This document shows, in pieces, positions 12,201-24,200 of a stretch of DNA of 64,000 nucleotides. The notes beneath the pieces were generated by a model. That model did not search any database. It was not told the origin of the DNA and saw only the letters and a list, made by a program, of their open reading frames with translations. The position numbers and the translations under genes are program-made. Source of the stretch: Carposina sasakii (lineage: Eukaryota > Arthropoda > Insecta > Lepidoptera > Carposinidae); the NCBI GenBank assembly GCA_014607495.2, contig CP053152.1:3658001-3722000 (forward strand). Direction: 5' to 3'. Numbering within the stretch: position 1 is the stretch's first letter; the number at the start of each line of letters is the position of its first letter.

Positions 12201-15200
12201 CTTTACGTCGATGCTCAAGCATAATCACAGAAGTAACTTTTAAAAGTAATTTATAAGTATTTACCATGCCTAGTGAATTTGACATTATTTTCATGGCTAT
12301 AGGTACTGTAACTATTTGTGTCAAGGCCATATCGGTGAAGTGATATCATGAAATTGCCAAAATGCCATTGACCACATCATGATAATGAATTAATCCTTTC
12401 ATGATTCTAACCTTACCAAACTTTAAATGACCATGGGATTTAAATGATTAATAATTTTGATAACTCATGTTATGGGTCTTATGATGTCAAGATATAAAGT
12501 GGATGATTGCCATTGAGCACTCTAGACGTGGCTTACTCCACGTCATCGTCACAGTATAAATAAGGGGTATATCAGAACAATAGCGTAACTCTAGCATGTG
12601 GCCGGTGGCGTGCTGCGATACAGTGTCGGTCGAAGCATCAAACATTTTCACAACTTAACAACAGCTTAGTAGTACGTAATAAGTTGGAAGTCGACAAGTT
12701 TCTGCCAGGGTGGGCGGAGTTGGCAAAGAACAGAGAGGCGTGGATTCAAAAGGGCGTTTGCCTAGCAGTGGGACACCACGAAAGCTACATTAAAATACTA
12801 GTAGGTAATAAATACAAGAGTTTGCTAGGTAGGCGAAATTAATGGTAGGTGATGTCTCCTTCTGTATCTATGTCAAAAAAGCAGGACAAAATATACGCGC
12901 AAAATATTGTTTTAAGTGAGCCTAACTTAAAGTCACTCAACACAATGATAAGTTGAACCACTGCTATATATTGTGTACTGTGTAATCATGGTGATAACAC
13001 GCGCCATGCCGTATGGTTAATCGTAAGTTTACTGATAAAACAAAGGTTATAAACATAGAGCTTTGTATTCACTGGAGTACATCGCTCCTCAGACGCCTGA
13101 TCTTTTGCTCTTGCTTAATGCAAATGATATGTAAAAGTGATACCTACATATTTGTTTTGTGAATTCGAACTAATTCTGTCTTTTATGTAGTTGTTATTCA
13201 CAACAGTTAAAACAGTGAAAAATTAGCGGAAGAACATGCGGTAGTTTGAACTTCTATAGTCTATTGCAGGCAGAGATGTGAAAATCAGTAATTACGATTG
13301 TACTTCTTATAATTTGGCAAACGGCCGCCCACGACTTCGTCCTCGTGAAAGGGCATTACACCCGTGCGGGGAGGGTCATATTATATCCTTATCCTCCACC
13401 ATCCTCGATAAATGGACTATTTAACACTAAAAGAATTTTTCAAATCGGACCAGTAGTCCCTGAGATCAGCGCGTTCAAACAAACAAACCAACAAACAAAC
13501 TCTTCAGCTTTATAATAATATAATGTTAAGTAAAACCCATAGGAAACTACGAGTATTAATTATGTGCATAAGATACATGATGCATACATTCGTTGCCTAC
13601 CAGTTCTACTTTTTTCATAAATATAATGATTAATTAATTATTGTTGTTGTTACTTGTAAGTTTACAACTTACATAAGTCTGAGGTCTGATATCTATAACA
13701 TAATTGAATACCAAATCCTTATGTATTATTCTTCACTTATTCAATTCACAGTTCACTTATTCATTATACGCCTTTACTATAAAAACTATCTACTCTGTGT
13801 AAGCTGAATAGGAAATAAAAAAATAGTTAAGTTAAAAATTAGTACTACTTCTCGGTGATTTATATTTAGTTACTCTAGGGATACCAGCTTTTAGCTTATG
13901 TTAAGAGACATTTGTATAAGTATATATTATCATGTAATGCTGTTTAGTTTCCTAAATAAATAAAATAAATAAAATCAGCGTTGGTATAGCGTCCGTAAAT
14001 TACGTAAAGAATACCTATCAGTCCCAATTCAAACGCACATTGAGCAATAAATAGTTCAAAGATCACTATGTATAGCAAAAACACAAGTATCTTACACGAT
14101 AATGACCATGCGATACTATATACAAACCGACATAGACCGACTCGTTGGCTGGAAGAAAACTCTGTTGGAGATTTCGCCATCTTTCAAAATTTTTGTTCAA
14201 CATGACTTTTTCTGTGTACAATCATTACATATTATAAATCAATGTCGTGCCGCTGTCTGACTGTCCCCCTATCTATGCGTAGATATTTAAAACTACACAT
14301 AGGATTTTGATGCGGTTTTTTTAATAGATAGAGTGATTCAAGAGAAAGGTTTAGGTATATCTATAACTAAGGGACCCACCCCGGCTTCGTACGGGTACAA
14401 TGCCCCCTCAGGCGTGCGGCCGCTAGTGAAGAATAAGAATAATATCGGGCACTCACCTAGCAGTTCGCATCCGAAGCGCGGCGCAATTCTCCTTACACTT
14501 GTAGGCTAGCACCTGCTTGATCCTGCTGACTTCAACGTCCGGGAAGTGCCGGCTGACGTAGGAGATGAGAGCGTGGACTCTGCGCCGGTCCAGAGGCGGC
14601 TTGGTCGGCCGGGACTCCTGGCCGGCGCGCGACCAACGTTGGCCGGTCACGGAACACGTGGCCAACTCGATGGGGGAAAACAGGGCGGCGGCGAGGCCCC
14701 TCGTCACCTTCCTGTAGTCCCCCCACTTGACGCCTCGGAGCAAATCCTCGCGGATCTCCACACCCTCTCCCAGTTTTATCTGGAATGTGGAGATGCGACG
14801 TTTTGTTAGAACAACTTAATTTCAAGTTCTGGGGGAGGCCTACATCCAGCTCTGAACTGCAATAGGATCATTTGGTATAATATGATGATCTGACCAAATA
14901 CATACCAATAGATATACATCGCTTAAGTGTAGAGTACCTACCCTACCCATAATTCAAACACCAAGTACCTAAAATCAGGAGAAATCTAGGAGAAAAAATT
15001 AAATAATATGTGTAGGTAGGTACGTATTACTCAATAGAGTTGTGTTGCATGCAAGACAGATCGGATAAGTCAGAGTATCCCAAGTTCCAAAGGTGGATTT
15101 TAATAAATGCTGGCTGTTGCTTACAATATTATGGTAAAATAATCTTGTTACGTAGGTACGGGTGCGATACAAGAATACGCAAATAAACTAAACGATATAC

Positions 15201-18200
15201 TATCAGCATGGATTTTAGATTCCATAAACTGATTCTCTACTATACATATATTATGTTTATCTTATCAAAGTAGTTGTTGAAACAAAAACACACAGTAACA
15301 AGAAAGAAAGCCACTTATAGATAAAACATAAAATGCTATGTGGGTTCTTGTTTTTTAACGGATTCCTAAGATCACAATCGAGTAAATTCATCATTCCTTT
15401 TTCCTGAAAAATAGAACTAAACTTACGTATATCTCAAGTTAAAAAGATTCTTATAAATGAAATTGTATTAGGCGTTACAATTCGGAAGTTCAAACATTCA
15501 CTATGGGTGCGCCCACCACCGGGCCCTACACCCTCCACTGACCCTCGGATCTGATAACTCATAATTGCGACAACAGGCACTTGCACTAACTACAATCGCC
15601 ATGAGAAACCAGACCCGAGCACCTAGCATGCAAGACGATACATTGCACCATTCCGAAATCAAAAACTAGATAAATAATCTACATATGTTTCGCCAACAAC
15701 CGTGGCATCCTCAGGATTATAGAAATTAGTAAATTAGTAAACCACTAATTACTATGAACCTCTAAAACCCAACACATTACTTACACAGAATTAACTACCC
15801 TCTACTAAGTATTAAAAAATATATAAATAATTACCCACCATTATTTATATTTCAAATAAATATATACTATTTGTGCACACAAACCAAATAGTATTGGGTG
15901 AATTAATTAAATTTAAATGAAAAAATTCAAAAATTCACCAAAATATTGATAAATTAGTAAAGAAAAACAAGGATGTATGCAACAACATATTCCATTGCCC
16001 ACAAAAACAAAAATTGTTATTGACATTGACAAGCCACTACATTCTAAGGTTACTGTTTATTTATTTATTCTAGCCACTGAGTTTAATAGCGGAGACGAAA
16101 ATTCAACCTGTTCATTTAAAAGGTTTACACCAGAATATTTGGCTTTCAAAATCTCCAACTGTTCCAAAATAGATAGACGAATGCCCTTTTCACACGTATA
16201 CAGACTAACAAAACTGTGGTCATCTGGAATTTTATGATTTGAAACTAACAAGTGTTTGGCAAAATGTGATTTTTCAGGGAAATTGTTCCTATAAGCTGCC
16301 AAATGTTCTTGGTATCTAATCTTGAAGTTACGACCCGTTTGACCTATATAAACAGAATTACAGTCAGGACAGTGCAAGCTATAAACTCCTGATTTTTTAT
16401 CAATTGGTAATATTTGTTTTGTGTTAATTAATCTATTTAAAGAATTAAAAGTCTTAAAAGCCACCAAGATGTTTTGTTTTTTCAATGATTTTGCAATCAT
16501 CTTGCATAAGATAAACAAAACATCTTGGTGGCTTTTAAGACTTTTAATTCTTTAAATAGATTAATTAACACAAAACAAATATTACCAATTGATAAAAAAT
16601 CAGGAGTTTATAGCTTGCACTGTCCTGACTGTAATTCTGTTTATATAGGTCAAACGGGTCGTAACTTCAAGATTAGATACCAAGAACATTTGGCAGCTTA
16701 TAGGAACAATTTCCCTGAAAAATCACATTTTGCCAAACACTTGTTAGTTTCAAATCATAAAATTCCAGATGACCACAGTTTTGTTAGTCTGTATACGTGT
16801 GAAAAGGGCATTCGTCTATCTATTTTGGAACAGTTGGAGATTTTGAAAGCCAAATATTCTGGTGTAAACCTTTTAAATGAACAGGTTGAATTTTCGTCTC
16901 CGCTATTAAACTCAGTGGCTAGAATAAATAAATAAACAGTAACCTTAGAATGTAGTGGCTTGTCAATGTCAATAACAATTTTTGTTTTTGTGGGCAATGG
17001 AATATGTTGTTGCATACATCCTTGTTTTTCTTTACTAATTTATCAATATTTTGGTGAATTTTTGAATTTTTTCATTTAAATTTAATTAATTCACCCAATA
17101 CTATTTGGTTTGTGTGCACAAATAGTATATATTTATTTGAAATATAAATAATGGTGGGTAATTATTTATATATTTTTTAATACTTAGTAGAGGGTAGTTA
17201 ATTCTGTGTAAGTAATGTGTTGGGTTTTAGAGGTTCATAGTAATTAGTGGTTTACTAATTTACTAATTTCTATAATCCTGAGGATGCCACGGTTGTTGGC
17301 GAAACATATGTAGATTATTTATCTAGTTTTTGATTTCGGAATGGTGCAATGTATCGTCTTGCATGCTAGGTGCTCGGGTCTGGTTTCTCATGGCGATTGT
17401 AGTTAGTGCAAGTGCCTGTTGTCGCAATTATGAGTTATCAGATCCGAGGGTCAGTGGAGGGTGTAGGGCCCGGTGGTGGGCGCACCCATAGTGAAAAAGA
17501 TTCTTGATAGATCCTATTAATTATGTACCTACATCAAAACACAAAGCATATCAACGTATTTTGGTAAATACACAAATATATATGAAATGAAAGAACCGAT
17601 CGCGTGACTACACGACACGTCAGACTAATACCAATATGAATCCCTCTTAAGTAGCACGCATTATAAATACACCTTCCAGCTTGGGAAAAGTCCTGAAACT
17701 ACATTAAAAAATACTTTGCTGTCACGTGAAATCATGAAAGTGGAAGTCGTCTTTCTTTGCGAGACACTTTCGCCTATCATAAACAGTGTAGTTCGTTTAA
17801 AAAGAGGGGCTAAAAAAATTCATGAAACTGATCAACCCTTCCACGAATTTGCGCATAATGGGGAATTAGATTGTACCGTGCGTGTGGAAGAGGTTAACTT
17901 TGGGATATAATACAAGGTGTTACTTACAAGTCTCGGCGCGACCACTCCCCTTTCGTTCTCCCTCTTGAGGATGAAGGGCAACGCGCGGCGATGCTGCTCC
18001 AGCCAGACCGCATCAGGCACCGGCCGGTTACGGCGCCCGTCCCACCGCCCTGCTGTATCACAACACAACAATATTTAGGCTGCTCTTCCACCAGAGATGT
18101 GCTATGCTACGTTGCTACGGATGCGTGTGATATCAAACATTTTCATTGTTCCATGATGTCAATGAATTTGATTGGTATCAAACGCTGTATTTATAGCAAT

Positions 18201-21200
18201 GTAGCAAAGTGAAAAGGTAGCTTTTAAGCTCACATTATCTGTTTGATGAGTGAGAGTTCGAAATTAGATCTTCTTTGCGTCGCGACCAACCAATCACATG
18301 ATGGCGCGATACAACAAAAGTGAGAACAATGGCACTGCGTGATTGGTCGTTAACGAGTTCGAATTGAAAAGACTCACTAAAACCCACTATCTCCATTTTG
18401 CGTGAACATCTGCGAGATAATGATCATTAGCCGCATCCACACCAGCCGTATGGGCTCGCGGAACACAGAGGCGAGCCTCGCTGAGCCATCAGAAATCCCC
18501 GAGCATCAAGTTCATGATAAATCAACAACGAGCGCTCGAGAGCCAAATCAGTCGGTCCACACCGAACGCACAGCGCACACTGAGGCACCTTTGAGCACGG
18601 CCCGTTTACCGACAGCCGATGGCTCGACCGCGTGGCACGCTCGGTCGAGGCATCGTGCGCCCGAAGCAGCCCGAGCCACGTCCACATCGACCGAGGCAAT
18701 GGCTCGCGAGGCTGCCGCGCGAGCCGTGCTCGGTCGGTCTGGACGCGGCTATTTATGTAAATGTGTATAGAAAGATCCCACCACCCCCATAATGGAGGTT
18801 ATGTACATATACACCCTACACATGATTGGCTAAGGTGTTAATTATCGTGGATATGACCTTATTTGGTTGGGTTAACTTCAAGAAATAAGATTATACCAGC
18901 ATGTGATATAAAATGCCGGTATAAGTAGATCTTTAATCATTTTCAACACATATATTTTATTTACAGTGGCTAATAATAAATCGCGGTACCACAGTATAGA
19001 GCTATCAAGTATTATATAATTATCTAGTTTCTGATAACTGACGTATGGAAGGTTGATGCACTGTAGACAATGTATTACAATATTTTGGTTTACATAACCT
19101 CTGTAATAGTAGGTATTAAATTATGTAAAATATTAATAACTGGCTCATTTCTTTTTTTTTTACGTTAAATTATAACTAGATAAGTATGTACCTACCTAGT
19201 TATCCAAGTAAAGCATAATAATCACTGTCAATTAATGTTATTGGATGCACATGACAAATGGCACAAAATAATAATAAAAGTGCTAGGATACATTATGTTG
19301 TGGGTAAAAAATTATATACCAATATTTGCAATAATTTATTTTATATTTAGTAGAAAATTACATTGATTTATATGTAAGTATATGTACATACAGAAGATTT
19401 TGGTATTCTGCATTTTGTACAGAATTATTAAAATAAATAAGCATAATATAATTAGCAAAATAAAATATGTAACATAGTAAGGTGTACACACCAACATTAT
19501 GGGAAATGCAGGGTCATCACTGTATAAAACATACAAACGCACATAATATGAATAATAATTAATTAGTAGGTACATCCAATTAACACTTCGGAATTCCATT
19601 TAGTTGTCATTCAAATATTTTTGTTTGTAAGTTACAACAATACAAGCATTAGTTTATTTCAACTTAACAAAAACTTATTTAGGTAAGTAAGCTATTTTTA
19701 TTCCTGAGACCAAACAGGAAAATCTATGAAATCTCTAACACATCTATCATATGGAGAATGACATTTCCAAATTCTATGCGCGATCTTTTATCTCGGAACA
19801 ACAGCCCAAGTGTTAATAAGATTGTATTTATGTATATGCACACAATTAACTGAAATTAACAGTCAAGATATTTTTCGATTTAATTCCAGAGAGATGTTAG
19901 TAAATGTCAGCAGAATATTCGTGGAAAAGATGCTTGAACGTTACGAAAAAATTGGCTACAAAATTATACAGCTATCAAATTTAAAAAATCTATCGGAACG
20001 AGTAGCCCGAATGAAGTCTGAGTTATTGTAGAAAACATTATAAATTGACCTTTAACATTAAGCCAGGAACGTTATGTCGTTTATTACTCAAGATTGCTTG
20101 TGCGCAAATAGTGCAGATAAATATTGAGGCGGGCTCTATTTGCTGATAGCTACCTACACCCGTAAGATTTTGGCGTGGGCGTGCCAGTCACTATCGCACC
20201 AGTAGATAATATAATATATCATTAACTATACCTCATTGATCATTAACATATGACAAGTAAAATATCACAAAATTACACCAAATTTTAGACACATACCATA
20301 TTTTGTTTACTATGTACCTATTTATTAATTATTGAGTACTACTCGTATGTTTTCATGCATGTGACCCCAAAATGTGATAGCCGGCATTGAAGGATCTCGA
20401 TGTAAAACCTCACATTTTTAGCATATCAGGGATAGATAGATAAAAATATGCTACACGTTGGTAGTTAATGGCACCCCTCATAAAACGATCTAAGTTCCTC
20501 GAAGCGACTCGAAGGTACTTGTACGAAAGAAGATGCAGCTGATGTATTCTAAGCATCAGTGCCGAAATCCTGTGCAGGACTGTATGTTTTTTTATTATTA
20601 TTGAACTACATTTATTTTACATGACACAGTCACTTATGGCTTTGCTAGACAGTTAGGTAGACAAATCATTTAAGGTAGCATGAATCGAACTTAAAAAGAC
20701 AGCAAAAAAAGACCTATTTGGTCACATTAAATACGAAATAAGAATGGATTCACACCATTGCAATTGACTACTGAATTAGTCAAGCTTAGGTAAGTACTGC
20801 AATTATTAATTGCTTTAGTTTCCTTTAAAAATATATACTTATTAAAGTAAAAACATACAGAATGAAAGCAATATCTGACTTTGCCCACGCCAAAACCGGC
20901 GACTAATGCCACAAGACAGGTATTTACTATAAAATAGCAAGGAATATCTATGTATGTATCTGTTTTATGGAGTTCTGTTGAATACTAATAAATAACAGTC
21001 TTTAAAATATTGCATTTGTGGAGGTAACAATGATATGATAAAACTGTGAAAATGTATGAGAAGTTGGCGCAGTTCCTACAACTATCTATCTCTGTCTAAC
21101 AGTGAATAGGAGATAGGGAGAACAAGCTTTTGGAAGTTTATTTAATACCCCCTAGCTAGAGTAATTTGGCACCAACCACACATACGTGTTTGGGCTTCTG

Positions 21201-24200
21201 TAAACAACTATATTTGTCCCGTATACGTGCCCTTAGTGTATTTAATCTGCGTATAAATAAAAACCGATTCATCTACTTACACGTGTATGGGTGGACCAGA
21301 TAACAACAGTATTACGTCTATTTCATGTTAGGAACAATATGAATTATAGTTTAAAAAAGGGGAAACAACAATAAAGGTGTGCAAGGTTCAGTTAGGATTT
21401 GTTGCAACATGGCTCGTTTCCATGTTACAAGCAACCGTTGCACGCGTCGATTAAGCAACCTGTTACGAACATGACCTTTATGTTATCATATATGTAAATA
21501 TACATTGCTAACGTACATATGTACTAATGTTGTATTTCTTAAATTCAGCAACTGGAAAGAGATTCTTTGTTCTATACATTAACAATTTCTGATCTAAAGA
21601 TACATTTCATCAAAGCTGCGTCTTAAATATTTGAATTAAAACATTTAAGTCCAAAGTGCTTTATAATTTTTTACATTAACTATAAGATTATGTGTAAAAG
21701 CGATTAATAGTTATTATTGCAATTAAAATCTAAGAACGTTTTTTTTACATTAACCATCAGTTGCCATTCCCACGTCCAAAGTTTTAAAAATAATGCCGTT
21801 TTAGAATTTTGAGATCAAACGAAAAATTGAGATCATACATTTCTTCATAAATTTATAATTATTTTAAATGATACGTAAACTAATATTGTAATTCACAACC
21901 CTAATCGTCATACAAATAACATTCCACTCTTTTAAATGCTCTTTACTAATAAAAATGACTAGACGAGCTTTCTTTTTATGGCGATCAGTTCCAAAATTGG
22001 GTACTTGATTATTATCTAAGACTGTATTAAGATAATATGATTAAATAAATATATTAAAATATCGCTTTGTTATAAGATCGAATTGCACAACTCGCTACAA
22101 ATATTGTTTAACGATAATTTTAAAATATATTTTGACATAAATGTCCAGTATTTTTTTAAAGATAATTTTCAGAGAAGCACCCACCCACCCACCTTGAGTG
22201 ACTAGGTACGCAATAGTAATGCGCTTAATTACCTTAAAATCATATAAAATATTTTAATTATTCTTATATGCAATATAATAATTACTGCTTTATCAACCAA
22301 ACTACGGAGGCAGAGCACGAATTATTTCGTACAATGACTCGCCACTATTCATCTCTGTCACTCGCACACAAAATATTGCCGTCTTTGTCTAGCCGAAAGC
22401 TGTCACGAGCGTGACGACAATATCTTTGAGCCGGATGACAGAGATGAATTATCTTTAAGTAATACCAATATCAAGTACCCAATACTTAATCTTAACACGA
22501 TTATCAATGACTCATTGAAAAGAAAATATATCAAAATAAAAATAGTAAATTAGTAATAAAATACACCGTTCCTTATTCTACTTAACCTACAGTGATTCGA
22601 CACTGGGTCAACGGTTACTATGGCAAGAGAAATACAATAATTGTAACAACTAACTAATATTATGTATCGTATTATTTTCTCAATAGTCATACTTATTTAT
22701 TATTATTATAATCCTCCAATATCCGTATCTATGAAGACATCTATTTTACGTTACATCAGATTTTTGTACAAACTATTTACCGGGAGCCGTCAATCACTCA
22801 ACAATAACAGTGTGTAAAGTTAAAACTATTGTGTATAAAAATATCACTATTGCTTGTCGCGAAATAAATAGTACTCTAGACTATTCATTCGCTTTGGAAA
22901 ATCAAACGGAGGCGTCGACGTTACCTATCGCAGAAACACCTTAAATATTTTTTGGTGAATACATAATTTATCTCGTGCGATTGACAACGCCGATTGTATG
23001 TATGTGGATAACGTGTATATGTACTGTAGTGTATAATAATGTAATCTGTATAACCTATGTCATGTAAAAATCAGCACCGGTCGCAACAAATGCTATAACA
23101 ACAATCAGTCTATTGTCAGAAAGGAAGGTACGTGCGTGCACCCATAACGAGGCCATTAGTCACCACCGCATCTTGTGTTGTTGTTTTCTTAAGACTATGA
23201 CTAAATAAATGGGCATTCCATGGAATGATTCGTTTTGAAGGCGCGTACCAGCGACCTCGTTAAGGCGATGCACTACACTCGGTATATTTATCAAAAGGCA
23301 CGCGCTAAGCGGATAGGTGTGACAGATAGGCCCCCGGCGACACTCCGATCACAGACTAGATATATCTATTGACAGTCTTCGTTACAACTCCATTAAAGCC
23401 ACATCATCGAAACGACACGGGATGCAATACAAACCGTCGCAAACAAGTCACGCGACGCATGTTAAAAACAAATATTCACCATTTCACTTTCAAATTCAAA
23501 CAGTTGCGCGAAAACAAAAAACTAACGGTTTACTTTTAAATACAACTGTAGGCAAATCATGTGGCACAAAACACGAGAGAACTGAGTACATTCATTATTG
23601 AAAAACAATTAACCATTTGACTGTCTACAAACTTCGTAAACACATATATTAAAAACACTTGATTCTAGCAATAAAAAAAAACAAGGTAAAAAGTAGTTTT
23701 CAAATGAACGTGTATAGTATGTTCCATGAAACGAGCTTATAAAGAAAATCATTCGTGTGCGCTCACTGCGCTCATTGGTTCCCTTATCCGCGCGCACTGT
23801 CCAATGGGGGCCTCCGCCAGAACCGTTGGTGTAGCGAAAGGTTTTTTTAATATACATAGTTTATATCTCGAAGGAAAGGCAAGGGAAAGTAACCCACCGT
23901 GTCCATCATCACTGGAAACAGTCTTTAGAAGAATGATTTCTTTTTTTACGATGGATGATAGAACCGACAATGCTTGTTATTATTTTAAAAGTACGGTTTA
24001 AGTCTGTGTACCTAAGAAAACTTTAGACAGCTAGAAAAAAACGTCCCGCCACAGCAGCGCCAACTACGCCAAGAACGACGGCCCCCATTAGCTGCAAATG
24101 TTTCCCTACGACCGTCTGTCGGCTAGCATTCGCGCGGCGGGCTAGAGCGCGGGGCGCAGCGGGGGCGGCGGCGCGCGGTGCTGCGCGAGCGTGTGCCGGC

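Larger units (their letters stand above)
9298..14456 (-). other. Intron between BEN exon and terminal exon
   Basis: 5.2 kb with no supported exon. It holds three or four tandem LINE-tail pieces (9515-9710), a Penelope fragment (10280-10540), a foldback MITE (10930-11225), a tRNA-headed SINE (11222-11590), an unclassified dispersed block (11835-12240) and further retroelement tails (13320-13500, 14230-14400). Confidence 0.7.
15441..17505. mobile_element. Head-to-head dimer of a 5'-truncated Penelope-like element
   Basis: Two 983-base arms (15497-16480 and 16513-17495) are reverse complements with no indel that I could find and identical encoded proteins over 136 residues. They are separated by about 32 bases. 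The outermost 12 bases are a direct repeat, aaaaagattctt, at 15441-15452 and 17494-17505, which looks like a target site duplication. The left copy keeps about 44 extra 3' bases (gaaattgtattaggcgttac) that also occur in the fragment at 10280. Penelope-like elements often occur as inverted, 5'-truncated partial copies. The near identity means recent insertion, recent gene conversion, or an assembly foldback. Confidence 0.88.
14780..17927 (-). other. Intron with the Penelope dimer
   Basis: 3.1 kb. Apart from the element at 15441-17505, the flanks (14780-15440 and 17506-17927) are AT-rich with nothing I can identify. Confidence 0.7.
18053..24141 (-). other. Intron of the BEN route; contains the 3' UTR of the zinc-finger isoform
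   Basis: 6.1 kb. Two MITEs (18236-18415, 18427-18755) lie near the exon. From about 18760 to 23840 it is AT-rich with few recognisable repeats apart from a foldback at 22347-22449. The part next to 24141 must carry the 3' UTR of the C2H2 isoform. Minus-strand AATAAA candidates (tttatt near 22694) could end that transcript. Confidence 0.5.

Noticed and set aside
15977..17015. 86-codon frames antisense to the Penelope ORFs ([20 protein letters not shown])
   Set aside because: Exact antisense shadows repeated in both arms; the GIY-YIG frame explains the sequence.
18402..18770. 122-codon plus-strand frame ([20 protein letters not shown]) as a gene
   Set aside because: It spans a GC-rich MITE with inverted ends; the frame is open on both strands because of composition.
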